Source: Eubacteriales Family XIII. Incertae Sedis bacterium
GTDB lineage: Bacteria > Bacillota_A > Clostridia > Peptostreptococcales > Anaerovoracaceae
Length of the DNA: 23,136 bases
NCBI GenBank assembly: GCA_031278145.1
Contig: JAITLA010000078.1
Span: forward strand, 1 to 23,136
Direction: 5' to 3'
Position numbers and translations under genes: made by a program. The notes under the pieces are model-generated. The model was not told the DNA's origin and made no database searches. It was given only the letters and a program-made list of their open reading frames with translations. This document shows, one piece after another, positions 7,219 to 15,039 of this stretch (the stretch's first letter is position 1; every line of letters begins with the position of its first letter).

Positions 7219-7777
7219 ATTCCGTAAGCCCCCATCTCTTGAGATTGGGCGCGGGCAGGCCCATGTGATCCAGAACGCGTCCGACCGTCTGCGCGACAAG
7301 ATCCTCAATCGTCGACGGCTTTGCGTAAAAGGCGGGAACCGGGGGCGCCACTATGGCGCCGGCCCTGGCCGCCGCCAGCATGTTTTCGATGTGTATCACG
7401 CTGAGCGGGCTCTCCCGCGTCAGCAGTATCAGCTTCCGTCTCTCCTTCAGGCATACGTCGGCGGCCCGCGTTATGAGATCGTCCGTAAAACCGGTCGCTA
7501 TGCCCGCCAGGGTCTTCATGCTGCACGGTGCCACCGCCATGGCGTCGATGGGAAAGGAGCCGCTCGAAACGCAGGCCGCCATATCCTTTTCTTCGTGGCA
7601 GAAAGAGGCGAGATCCCGCACCGCCCGGACCGCAAGGCCCGTTTCCGCGGCTATCGTATACTCGCCCCAAGCACTGATGATGAGATGTGTCTCCACCTTC
7701 AGCGCTTTCAGCGCTTCAAGCAGTCTGACACCGTATATGGCGCCGGAGGCGCCGCTTATGCCCACGATGATCTTCAT
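7202..7777 (-). CDS. lpdB: UbiX-family flavin prenyltransferase
   Basis: A 191-residue UbiX/LpdB/BsdB protein that attaches a dimethylallyl group to FMN to make prenyl-FMN, the cofactor of the UbiD enzyme encoded just upstream. The FMN-binding start MKIIVGISGASGAIYGVRLLEAL and the highly conserved stretch APCSMKTLAGIATGFTDDLITRAADVCLKERRKLILLTRESPLS..HIENM are both intact. Length is normal. The ATG at 7777 gives the family N-terminus; two codons upstream a TTG (7783) is an alternative. No good Shine-Dalgarno is seen, but the gene begins only 22 nt after the lpdC stop, so translation is probably coupled. It is cytoplasmic. Confidence 0.94.
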   Translation of the reverse strand: MKIIVGISGASGAIYGVRLLEALKALKVETHLIISAWGEYTIAAETGLAVRAVRDLASFCHEEKDMAACVSSGSFPIDAMAVAPCSMKTLAGIATGFTDDLITRAADVCLKERRKLILLTRESPLSVIHIENMLAAARAGAIVAPPVPAFYAKPSTIEDLVAQTVGRVLDHMGLPAPNLKRWGLTEYERAR

Positions 7778-7799
7778 ACACAAAATTGATACCGCATGG

Positions 7800-9272
7800 T
7801 CAATAATCGGGCGTCCATTTTCTGTAATCCAACTCCAAAAACGGCGCTCTGACGTATTTTTCCTTCAAACGATACGGCACGGTGCAGTCGAATATCGTCT
7901 TGCATGTTATGCCGGTGTCTCTGATCATGGGATTGTACTCCGTCCGCTCCGACGGGTCGAGCGGGTGGCATCTGACGCCCGGTATGAAGATCGTGTCGAT
8001 ATCCCCCTGAAAGCGCGTGTTCATGGCCCACAGCACGTCGTTGGAGTCGAAGGGGTCCACATCCTCGTCAACCAGTATCACGTGCTTGAGCTCCGCAAAG
8101 GCCGAAAAGGCGAGAAGCGCCGCCTGACGCTGTCTGCCCTCGTCGCTCGGCTGAAGCTTCGCAAACTGCAGGACAGCCATGTATTTGCCGCCGCCCGAGG
8201 AGTGTGCGTACACGTTCTTGAGCCTGCCGGGCATGGCCTTTTCCACCATCGAAAGTATGCTCGCTTCCGTGGGTATGCCGACCATGCTCACATGCTCCTC
8301 GCTCGGTCCTATGCAGGTTTGCATGATCGGGTTCTTCCTCGTGGTCACCGCCTTCACCTTTATTATGGGTGTCTTGGGAGCGGCGGGGCCGACGTAACCC
8401 GGGAATTCCGGCATGGCGTAACCGTTCTCCTTGACGCGATCCTCCCTGACGTACACGTTGGGAAGCAGTTCACCCTCTATCACGTACTCCGCGTGCGCGA
8501 TGCACCTCGCGTCAACCGTTTTGCATCGCGCCAATTCCACCGCTCTGCCTCGTATCGCGCCGGCGATGCCCAACTCGTCATAGCCTATGGGCGTGGTGGG
8601 CGGCTCGAAGCAGGCCGCGATTTCAATGGCCGGATCGACGCCTATGCTGATGGACAGCGGAAGCGGTTTGCCGAGTTTTTCCGCCTTCTCCCTGAACGCG
8701 CCGATGTGCCGCGCGCCCGGCGTGAAGAACATCGCGATCTCGTCTTTGTTGTGGATGCAGAGTCTGTGTATCGTGATGTCCGATTCGCCGGTTTCCGTGT
8801 CCGACGCGTAGGCCATGCCCATCGTGATGTAGGGGCCTCCGTCTATCGGCGTGTTCGTGGAAGCCGGTATGATCTTCCGGATGTCAAAGTCCTCGTCCGT
8901 CGCCCGATACACGAGCTCCTGGCAGAGAGGCGCGGCTTCCGTGAGAACCGGCGGCACGGGCTTCGCAACGCACTCGTTCAGCAGGAAGCCAAGACGCTCG
9001 GGCCGTGCGCCGAGCAGATGGCCGACGCGCGTTCTGGAAGCCAACAGGCCTATCAGTACGGGGCGCCCCGGAAAACCCCGAACATTTTTGTACAGGAGAG
9101 CGGGGCCTTCCTTTGTCGGTCTCTTGACCGTTCCGCCGGCGCCGAGATACTTGTAAACCGACGCGAGCTCCCCTTCCGGATCGACCTCCACGGCGCTTTC
9201 CGTATACTGCCCCGGTATGGTTTTCAAAAACTCGATTGCGCCGCGCAAATCCGAAATACCGTTATTGCCCAT
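7800..9272 (-). CDS. lpdC: UbiD-family gallate decarboxylase
   Basis: A 490-residue prFMN- and metal-dependent decarboxylase matching the recalled sequence of L. plantarum gallate decarboxylase LpdC (also 490 residues) along its whole length. Shared blocks include VEVDPEGELASVYKYLGAGGTVKRPTKEGPA, TNTPIDGGPYIT, DITIHR, FEPPTTPIGYDELGIAGAIRG, AEYVIEGEL, IMQTCIGPSEEHVSMVGIPTEASI and VDEDVDPFDSNDVLWAMNTRFQ. The predicted reaction is gallate to pyrogallol + CO2; protocatechuate is a possible side substrate. Arg170 (DITIHR) and the Glu residues in AEYVIEGEL are the expected catalytic positions. I prefer the ATG at 9272, 9 nt after GGAG, over the ATG at 9287; it overlaps the dctQ end by 11 bp. Pyrogallol then feeds AthL/BthL. 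It is cytoplasmic. Confidence 0.93.
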   Translation of the reverse strand: MGNNGISDLRGAIEFLKTIPGQYTESAVEVDPEGELASVYKYLGAGGTVKRPTKEGPALLYKNVRGFPGRPVLIGLLASRTRVGHLLGARPERLGFLLNECVAKPVPPVLTEAAPLCQELVYRATDEDFDIRKIIPASTNTPIDGGPYITMGMAYASDTETGESDITIHRLCIHNKDEIAMFFTPGARHIGAFREKAEKLGKPLPLSISIGVDPAIEIAACFEPPTTPIGYDELGIAGAIRGRAVELARCKTVDARCIAHAEYVIEGELLPNVYVREDRVKENGYAMPEFPGYVGPAAPKTPIIKVKAVTTRKNPIMQTCIGPSEEHVSMVGIPTEASILSMVEKAMPGRLKNVYAHSSGGGKYMAVLQFAKLQPSDEGRQRQAALLAFSAFAELKHVILVDEDVDPFDSNDVLWAMNTRFQGDIDTIFIPGVRCHPLDPSERTEYNPMIRDTGITCKTIFDCTVPYRLKEKYVRAPFLELDYRKWTPDY

Positions 9273-9783
9273 CGATATCGTCTCCATTCAATTTTGGCGC
9301 CCTCTTGTCCGTCAACAGCGATACGGCGCTGAGGAACACGCGAAGCGCGTAGAGCAGCAGGCCGACGGCCGTCAGGACGACGAAGGGCCACAGCGGGATT
9401 TTCCACACCTGTGTCTGCGCGCCCGACGCGAACTGGGTGCCTATATTCCGAGCGGCGGCGTAGGCCATAACAAACAGCACGACCGCGCTTATTATCAGTA
9501 TCACAAAATTCAGGATTTTCTTGGCCGGCGGCGGCAACAGATCGGCAAACATGCTCACCCGCACGTGCCCGTCGTTGGCTTGGAGATATGCCAGCGCGCA
9601 GAACACGATGACGACCATGCTCACCTCGGTCAGCTCCAGGCTTGCGCTGATGCCGCCCGACGAGGTGAATTTTCGCAGGATTACATGGATCGACATCATG
9701 CACATCAGAAAAAAGGTCGCGGCTAAAGCGACGTAGGAAAATTTGTCGCATATCGCGTCCGTGATCTTTATCAATCTTGTCAC
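9262..9783 (-). CDS. dctQ: TRAP transporter small membrane subunit (DctQ), gallate system
   Basis: A 173-residue membrane protein with four predicted helices (about residues 15-36, 48-70, 86-108 and 128-150) and the DctQ pattern SIHVILRKF..ASLELTEVSMVV, followed by HVRVSMFADLLPPPAKKIL. The start is GTG at 9783, preceded by GGAGGGAG; the frame stays open upstream to 9957 but that part overlaps dctP and a hairpin. It works with the large subunit DctM and the binding protein DctP in Na+-driven solute uptake. Its 3' end overlaps lpdC, tying transport to decarboxylation. A hairpin terminator separates it from dctP, so it is probably expressed less than dctP. Confidence 0.88.
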   Translation of the reverse strand: MTRLIKITDAICDKFSYVALAATFFLMCMMSIHVILRKFTSSGGISASLELTEVSMVVIVFCALAYLQANDGHVRVSMFADLLPPPAKKILNFVILIISAVVLFVMAYAAARNIGTQFASGAQTQVWKIPLWPFVVLTAVGLLLYALRVFLSAVSLLTDKRAPKLNGDDIDGQ

Positions 9784-9829
9784 CGCGCTCCCTCCACATC
9801 CGCTGTCTTTCTCAAATGTCTTCTTCAAA

Positions 9830-9875
9830 AAGGCCGGAGCCAAGCGCCGCGCATAGAGAAGGGCGCTTGGCTCCG
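9830..9875 (-). terminator. Intra-operon terminator/attenuator between dctP and dctQ
   Basis: The arms GGAGCCAAGCGCC (9836-9848) and GGCGCTTGGCTCC (9862-9874) form a perfect 13-bp stem, 14 with the next C-G pair. Read on the minus strand it is followed by CCTTTTTG. It starts only 7 bp after the dctP stop codon. It probably stops part of the transcripts and protects the dctP 3' end. Confidence 0.75.
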
Positions 9876-9881
9876 CAGGGT

Positions 9882-10973
9882 TTATTCGTAAGTCGGGGCG
9901 AGCTCCAGCGCCTTGTCGTAAAGCTGCTGTCCCTTGTCTCCGTTGTCGCCGAGCCACGCGTCGCGGGCTTCGTTCGCCGCGTCGACGAGCTTTTGGTGCT
10001 CCGCATCGGGAAGCGTGTAGATCTCTCCGCCGTTTTCATTGACCTTGGCCTTCGTCGAATCCGTCAGGTTGTCCCAAGCATCCACCATGAGTTCGAGGGC
10101 CGTTTGGCCGCTGCAATCGTCGATTACCGCCTTCAGATCGTCCGAAAGGCCGTCGTACTTCGCCTTATTCATGAGGAAATAATAGGTGTTGTACTGAACC
10201 TTTTCGTCCGCGTACTCCTTCGCCACTTCATATATCTTGAATGAGTCGATGCCGTGCCAGTCGGTTATGGCGCCCTGCATCGCGCCGTTTTGCAACACGG
10301 AATAAAGCTCGTTGATGGGAACGCCCTGGGCGTTCGCGCCGAAGGCGCCGAGCCACGAAACGATGGGGGCCGCCGTGGCGCGCAGCGTAAGACCGCTCAG
10401 ATCCGCCGCCGTGTTGAGCTTCTTGTCCGTCGTTATGATGGGCGCGTCGCAGTTGGCCCTGAGCAGTATGACCTTATAGCCGGCATACTCGTCCGCGAGC
10501 AGATCGGTGTTTTCGTAGATATCCATTATCGTCCGACTCGCCTGCTCCGCGCTCGTGAAGGGCAGATAGGGCAGCGAAAGCCCGTCCGTAAGCGGGAATT
10601 CTCCGGGATAGAAGGACTGAAGCCCCCAAGCCAGATCGACCGTGCCTTCCTTGACCATTCCGAGCGACTCCGTGGGCTTCGCAATCGAGCCGCCGTTGTT
10701 GACCTGAACCTCGATGCGCCCGCCGCTCTTTTCTTTCACCAGGTCGGCCCATTCAAAGCAGTATTGGCCGGGCAGGCTCGCGTCGGGATCGTGCTGCGTC
10801 AGTACGAGCGTCACCTCGGGCGCCGCCGCCGAGGCTTCGCCTCCGCTTTCTTCTTCCTGCGTGGCCTCGCCGCTTTCCTCAGCGGCCTCTTCGCCGCCGC
10901 CGCCGCCGCAGGCCACAAGCGTCATGGAGAGCGCGAACAGCACCACCAAGGTCAAAAGCAATTTCTTTTTCAT
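9882..10973 (-). CDS. dctP: TRAP transporter solute-binding lipoprotein (DctP), gallate system
   Basis: A 363-residue extracytoplasmic binding protein. A lipoprotein signal (MKKKLLLTLVVLFALSMTLVAC, lipid-bearing Cys22) is followed by an acidic low-complexity linker to about residue 52 that tethers it to the membrane. DctP-family features include GGRIEVQVNNGGSIAKPTESLGMVKEGTVDLAWG and DLSGLTLRATAAPIVSWLGAFGANAQGVPINELYSVLQNGAMQGAITDW. Arg198 in TLRATAAP occupies the position that usually salt-bridges a ligand carboxylate, which fits gallate or another aromatic acid. The ATG at 10973 follows AAAGGAGG. It lies between dctM and dctQ, an uncommon order. The substrate is inferred from the adjacent gallate decarboxylase. 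Confidence 0.92.
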   Translation of the reverse strand: MKKKLLLTLVVLFALSMTLVACGGGGGEEAAEESGEATQEEESGGEASAAAPEVTLVLTQHDPDASLPGQYCFEWADLVKEKSGGRIEVQVNNGGSIAKPTESLGMVKEGTVDLAWGLQSFYPGEFPLTDGLSLPYLPFTSAEQASRTIMDIYENTDLLADEYAGYKVILLRANCDAPIITTDKKLNTAADLSGLTLRATAAPIVSWLGAFGANAQGVPINELYSVLQNGAMQGAITDWHGIDSFKIYEVAKEYADEKVQYNTYYFLMNKAKYDGLSDDLKAVIDDCSGQTALELMVDAWDNLTDSTKAKVNENGGEIYTLPDAEHQKLVDAANEARDAWLGDNGDKGQQLYDKALELAPTYE

Positions 10974-11024
10974 TTCCGTTTCCTCCTTTTACTACTACCA
11001 TACATGGATACACGATTATCATCC

Positions 11025-12329
11025 TCAGCCTTTCAACACGCTCGGCAGGTAGATCGCCAGTTGCGGAAAGACTACGACGAGCACCAAAGTGACGACAAGC
11101 GCCGCGAGGAAGGGCAGCGCGCCCCGGAATATCTTCTGGAGCGGCACGTCCTTCGCGACCCCCGCCATGACGTAGCAGCACATGCCCACGGGCGGGGTGA
11201 TCAGCCCGATCTGCATGCACAGCACCATGAGTACACCGAACCATATACCGTTCCAGCCCATCTCCGTCAGCACGGGCCAGAATATCGGAACCAAAATGAT
11301 GGTGAGCGGCAGAGAATCGACAAAACAGCCCAGAATGACGAATATGAGAAGGACGATGATAAGCACGAACATGCTCGGCACATGCATGGCCACCATGGCG
11401 TTCGCGAGCGCCCGCGGCATGGTGGATACCGTAAGGAAATACCCGAAGATGGTCGCGCCTATCATGATTATGAAGATCATGGCGGTCGTCTTTATCGTAT
11501 CCTTGAGCGCGGCGATGATATTCCGCAGGCTCGCCCGCTTCCGCATGATCAGTATGATGAAGGAACCGAAGGCGCCGATGGCGCCGCCCTCGCTGGGGCT
11601 TATCAGCCCGCCGAATATGCCTCCGAGCACGATGATGAACAGGATGAGGAAGCCCAATATACCCTTCAGCGACCGGATCCTTTCGCCGATGGAAAAGCGT
11701 TCTCCCGCCGGACCCGCTTCGGGGTCGCGCGCCGTGATGATCGCGATGGTTGCCATGAATATGAGCATGAGCAGGACGCCGGGCACGATGCCGGCCGCAA
11801 ACATATCGCCTATGGATTCGCCGGATATCGTCCCGTAGATGATGAAGCCGACGCTCGGCGGTATGAGTATGCCCATGGTGCCGCCGGCCGAGATCAGCCC
11901 GGTTGACAGCTCTTTTTTGTAATTGTAACGCGTCATCTCCGGCAGACAGACCGTGCCCATGGTCGCCGTCGTCGCCGTCGCCGATCCGCATATGGCCGAA
12001 AACAGAGCGCAGGCCCCTATCGTGGAAACCCCGAGGCCGCCTCGGAATCGACCGAGCCACTTATAACAGGTATCGTACAATTCTCCGCTGATTCCGGAAT
12101 AGAAGGCGAACTGCCCCATGAGTATGAAGAGCGGTATGACGGAAAACGAGAAGCTTCCCGCCGTGCTGTACGGAACGACCTTGAGTATCCCTATCGCGGC
12201 CGGCATCCCTCTGAGTATGCCGTAACCCACAAAACCGATCAGGGCCAAGGCCACGCCTATGTGCATACCCGCCACCAGAAGAACGATAAAAGCGACGATT
12301 GCGATAACGCTTAAAAGTACCGGGTCCAT
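11025..12329 (-). CDS. dctM: TRAP transporter large membrane subunit (DctM), gallate system
   Basis: A 434-residue, about 12-helix permease of the DctM family. Typical segments are VIPLFILMGQFAFYSGISGELYDTCYKWLGRFRGGLGVSTIGACALFSAICGSATATTATMGTVCLPEM, the re-entrant-loop motif GGTMGILIPPSVGFIIYG, SPSEGGAIGAFG, and VPIFWPVLTEMG..GLITPPVGMCCYV near the C-terminus. It drives uptake with the Na+ gradient. The ATG at 12329 is 8 nt after GGAGG; the ATG at 12335 is too close to that site. It is the first gene of the minus-strand operon and is followed after 51 bp by dctP. Confidence 0.93.
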   Translation of the reverse strand: MDPVLLSVIAIVAFIVLLVAGMHIGVALALIGFVGYGILRGMPAAIGILKVVPYSTAGSFSFSVIPLFILMGQFAFYSGISGELYDTCYKWLGRFRGGLGVSTIGACALFSAICGSATATTATMGTVCLPEMTRYNYKKELSTGLISAGGTMGILIPPSVGFIIYGTISGESIGDMFAAGIVPGVLLMLIFMATIAIITARDPEAGPAGERFSIGERIRSLKGILGFLILFIIVLGGIFGGLISPSEGGAIGAFGSFIILIMRKRASLRNIIAALKDTIKTTAMIFIIMIGATIFGYFLTVSTMPRALANAMVAMHVPSMFVLIIVLLIFVILGCFVDSLPLTIILVPIFWPVLTEMGWNGIWFGVLMVLCMQIGLITPPVGMCCYVMAGVAKDVPLQKIFRGALPFLAALVVTLVLVVVFPQLAIYLPSVLKG

Positions 12330-12387
12330 ACGCATATCCTCCCTGTTTTGAATCATATTATCACATTTTTAGCGTCTTGTGCTATTC

Positions 12388-12414
12388 TTTTTTTTCATTA
12401 CTGTAATAAAAAAA
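12388..12414. promoter_or_regulatory. AT-rich palindrome in the dctM leader
   Basis: ATTAC-T-GTAAT (12397-12407) is flanked by a T-run on the left and an A-run on the right, making a long near-perfect palindrome. It could be a LysR-type site or a weak bidirectional terminator. The half-sites resemble the ATTACA/TGTAAT dyad upstream of lysR1. Confidence 0.35.
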
Positions 12415-12438
12415 GATAAATTCCTCGATAGCAATGGC

Positions 12439-12466
12439 TTGAATGGCTTGCGCCGCAGCATACAAT
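12439..12466 (+). promoter_or_regulatory. Candidate promoter for the plus-strand hydrolase-TRAP operon
   Basis: TTGAAT (12439-12444) and TACAAT (12461-12466) are 16 bp apart and point at the hydrolase gene at 12597. The match is 4/6 and 5/6. The palindrome at 12484-12498 would lie just downstream of the start point, where a repressor could act. Confidence 0.4.
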
Positions 12467-12483
12467 AAACAGATTTGCCGATA

Positions 12484-12498
12484 CAAATATTATATTTG
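12484..12498. promoter_or_regulatory. Perfect 15-bp palindrome containing a minus-strand -10 box
   Basis: CAAATATTATATTTG is a perfect palindrome. On the minus strand it contains TATAAT (12494-12489), a consensus -10 box for the dctM operon with no good -35 element, as often seen at activator-dependent promoters. Interlocking inverted repeats surround it: GATACAA (12480-12486) with TTGTATC (12516-12522), and AGATTTG (12471-12477) with CAAATCT (12510-12516). Confidence 0.45.
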
Positions 12499-12534
12499 CC
12501 AATGGACGACAAATCTTGTATCGTGTAAATAGCC

Positions 12535-12557
12535 GCCCCGCAGCGAAACGGCGGGGC
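12535..12557. repeat. GC-rich stem-loop in the leader of the plus-strand operon
   Basis: GCCCCGC (12535-12541) and GCGGGGC (12551-12557) form a 7-bp stem with a 9-nt loop, about 25 nt before the ribosome binding site GGGAGGT (12582-12588). A role is not evident. Confidence 0.35.
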
Positions 12558-12596
12558 CTTGGGGATGGAAGTGAATCGTGTGGGAGGTAAACCGAA

Positions 12597-14378
12597 ATGG
12601 CTGACGGCTTGGTTTCAAAAAAATGCGCGGTATTCGACGATGTTATTTTTGCCCCGGGCGCGGAAAAGGATTTTGACACCGGAAGCTACAATCCCATTCA
12701 CAGATGGCCCGAATTGAAAACCGAGACCCGCATACTGCCCAAGGGTTATCGGGTTTCGGACGAATACCGACCCACGATCTGCGACATCAAGTTCGTTCGC
12801 GATACGCCCGTCAAGCTGCGGAACGGCCTGCGCATTTACATCGATCTTTACATGCCTGTGGACGCCGACAAGAAATATCCCGTCATACTGGCTTGGACGC
12901 CTTACGGAAAACTCGATCCCCCCAACAATTACGGACTTTACAAAGACAGAGCCTTAATGAAGCAGAAATACAGCACGGGTTTGGATACTTTTGAGGGACC
13001 CGAGCCGGATTATTGGATTTCCAACGGTTATGTCGTTGCCGTCGCGGATTCCGGAGGTTCGACGCACAGTGAGGGCGCCCTTTGGTATTACGGGAATCAG
13101 GAAGGCCTCGACGTCTATGACGCCGTTGAATGGTTGGGAACCCAAAGCTGGTCGAACGGAAAGGTCGGCATGGTCGGCAATTCATGGTTGGCGATCTCCC
13201 AGTATTTCGGCGCCGCGCACAAGCCGCCGCATCTGACGGCGATTGCTCCGTGGGAAGGCGTCAGCGACACGTACAGGGATATGATCTGCCGCGGAGGCAT
13301 CCCGTCCGCCGAATTCCTGGGCGCCCTCAACAAGACGCTGCGATTGAACGAAAGCGTTGAGGATATTCCGTCAATGCTGGCAAAATACCCGCTCATGAAC
13401 GATTATTGGAGCAAGGAAAAGCGCGTTGCCTTTGAGAACATTGAGATTCCCGCTTATATCGTCGCAAGCTATTGCAGCTTCATCCATCCTTACGGAACAT
13501 TCCGAGCGTACAAAAAGATCCGGTCCAAAGAAAAATGGCTGCGGGTTCACAACACGCAGGAGTGGTTCGATCAGCAGACGCCAAAGTACAGGGATGATCT
13601 GGTGCGGTTTTACGATTATTACCTGAAGGGTATCGATAACGGCTGGCCCGATACGCCAAAGGTTCGCATATCCCTGCTCGATCCCACCGGCCAAGACGTA
13701 ACCGATGTGCCGGAGGCCGATTGGCCCATCCCGAGGACCGATTACACGAAGCTGTATTTGGACGCACGCGATATGCGCCTGTCCGAGAGCCCCGTCGGTG
13801 AAGAGGCCTCGGTGCGCTACGAAACCAAAAACCGCGACGAACGCTTGGTTCCTTTCAGCCGGCCGACCTATACCGCCGAGGCTTCGGACACCGGCGAGGG
13901 TTTGGTTCGATTCCGCATCAAATTCGATAAGGACACGAAGCTCTGCGGTTATTTCAAAATGCATCTGTTCGTGAGCACCGACGCCGGGGACGACATGGAT
14001 CTGTTCGCATACGTGACGAAGGAAGATTCCATGGGTTGGCCGTATTATCCCATCTCACTGGGTGTGGATTACAAAGGGCCCCAAGGCCGCCTCAGGGTTT
14101 CCCACAGGAAGATCGAAAACGATGAATATTGGGACTGGCGGCACGAACACAAGGCGGAAGAACCCATCGCCCCCAACCGGATAGTCGAGATTGAGACGAT
14201 CCTGTGGCCCGTCGGGATGATATGGAGAAGCGGAGAAAGCTTGGTCTTCACCGTCTCGTCCGCAGAGCTTCAGCTCTTTGAGTTTCCAACCCCGCCGATC
14301 AAGACGCGAAACAAGGGCACGCATACGCTCTACACCGGCGGAAAATACAATTCTTATATAGAAATCCCCAAGATTTGA
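12597..14378 (+). CDS. CocE/NonD (peptidase S15-like) family hydrolase 1
   Basis: A 593-residue cytoplasmic alpha/beta-hydrolase (no signal peptide) of the X-Pro dipeptidyl-peptidase/cocaine esterase family. Domain order: an N-terminal extension of about 60 residues, hydrolase core with VKLRNGLRIYIDLYMPVDADKKYPVILAWTPYGK (Tyr103 at the oxyanion-hole position), D-S-GGSTHSEG, and QSWSNGKVGMVGNSWLAISQ with nucleophile Ser196, then a C-terminal jelly-roll (FKMHLFVSTDAGDDMDLFAYV). At the usual catalytic Asp (GGWYD) this protein reads VASYCS, with Ser294, while a His candidate is His318. Relatives cleave benzoyl esters, amides or peptides. Being first in an operon with a TRAP transporter next to gallate genes, it may hydrolyse an imported aromatic ester; this is inference. 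The ATG follows GGGAGGT by 8 nt. Confidence 0.85.
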   Translation: MADGLVSKKCAVFDDVIFAPGAEKDFDTGSYNPIHRWPELKTETRILPKGYRVSDEYRPTICDIKFVRDTPVKLRNGLRIYIDLYMPVDADKKYPVILAWTPYGKLDPPNNYGLYKDRALMKQKYSTGLDTFEGPEPDYWISNGYVVAVADSGGSTHSEGALWYYGNQEGLDVYDAVEWLGTQSWSNGKVGMVGNSWLAISQYFGAAHKPPHLTAIAPWEGVSDTYRDMICRGGIPSAEFLGALNKTLRLNESVEDIPSMLAKYPLMNDYWSKEKRVAFENIEIPAYIVASYCSFIHPYGTFRAYKKIRSKEKWLRVHNTQEWFDQQTPKYRDDLVRFYDYYLKGIDNGWPDTPKVRISLLDPTGQDVTDVPEADWPIPRTDYTKLYLDARDMRLSESPVGEEASVRYETKNRDERLVPFSRPTYTAEASDTGEGLVRFRIKFDKDTKLCGYFKMHLFVSTDAGDDMDLFAYVTKEDSMGWPYYPISLGVDYKGPQGRLRVSHRKIENDEYWDWRHEHKAEEPIAPNRIVEIETILWPVGMIWRSGESLVFTVSSAELQLFEFPTPPIKTRNKGTHTLYTGGKYNSYIEIPKI

Positions 14379-14466
14379 TATTCGGTCCCGCGGCCCCGAC
14401 AAAACAGATCGATTGAGAATGCGTGAACACCGCTTTTTGAAATCAAACCCGAAAGGTTGTGCGTTT

Positions 14467-15039
14467 ATGTCGTTGGTAGTCAAAACAATAAGGATGATAA
14501 CCCTTGCTTTGGTCTACGTCAGCTATGCCGCCGTCATGGTGACGACCGTTATGACGGTCGCCGATGTCATAATGCGTTACGTTTTCAACAAACCCAATTC
14601 CGGCGTCACGGAATGGAGCCAGATGCTCTTGATCGTTTCCATGACCGCCATGGCGCACGCCCTTGTGGAAAAGCGCTTCATATCCGTCGGCACGCTCGTG
14701 GATCGCTTCCCGAGGAAACTCAACCTTGCCTTTGAAATCATCATGGGCGCGATAAGTTTTGTCTTCTTCGTGGTCGTCGGATGGCAGCTGATCGCGCTGG
14801 TGGAAACGTCGATTGCGTTCAAAGAGACCTATTTCGTGATCAAAACGCCAAGATGGCCGATGTATGGGATCCTCGGCGTTTCGTTCCTCTCGTCCGGCCT
14901 TGCGACCATCGCCTATGTGATTGAGCGCATCACCGAACCCGCGCGCCCGGAGGGGTTGCACGCCTTCGACGAAAATCCGGATCTGGCCATCCTGGCGTTT
15001 TCGGACGGAATCCAAAACGATGAGGAGGGTACGCGATGA
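14467..15039 (+). CDS. dctQ: TRAP transporter small membrane subunit (DctQ), second system
   Basis: A 190-residue DctQ protein with four predicted membrane helices and the typical segment ADVIMRYVFNKPNSGVTEWSQMLLIVSMTAMAHALVEKRFISV. The ATG at 14467 is preceded by GAAAGG; an earlier in-frame ATG at 14413 would add 18 residues that do not resemble the family. The stop overlaps the dctM start as ATGA, so the two membrane subunits are translationally coupled. The C-terminal tail of about 30 hydrophilic residues (HAFDENPDLAILAFSDGIQ) is longer than in many relatives. It follows hydrolase 1 after an 88-bp gap that holds no other feature. Confidence 0.9.
   Translation: MSLVVKTIRMITLALVYVSYAAVMVTTVMTVADVIMRYVFNKPNSGVTEWSQMLLIVSMTAMAHALVEKRFISVGTLVDRFPRKLNLAFEIIMGAISFVFFVVVGWQLIALVETSIAFKETYFVIKTPRWPMYGILGVSFLSSGLATIAYVIERITEPARPEGLHAFDENPDLAILAFSDGIQNDEEGTR

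Noticed and set aside
7353..9332. Long open frame (659 codons) on the plus strand opposite lpdC and ubiX
   Set aside because: It runs antisense to two clearly conserved genes, its translation is low-complexity and Arg/His-rich with no recognisable motif, and GC-rich codon use keeps the opposite frame free of stops.
9784..9957. Upstream extension of dctQ in the gallate system
   Set aside because: It would overlap the dctP 3' end and the terminator hairpin; the GTG at 9783 has a good ribosome binding site and gives the normal DctQ N-terminus.
10254..11906. 550-codon plus-strand frame opposite dctP and dctM
   Set aside because: The translation is extremely rich in Asp, Glu, His, Arg and Tyr, a signature of the antisense of hydrophobic membrane genes.
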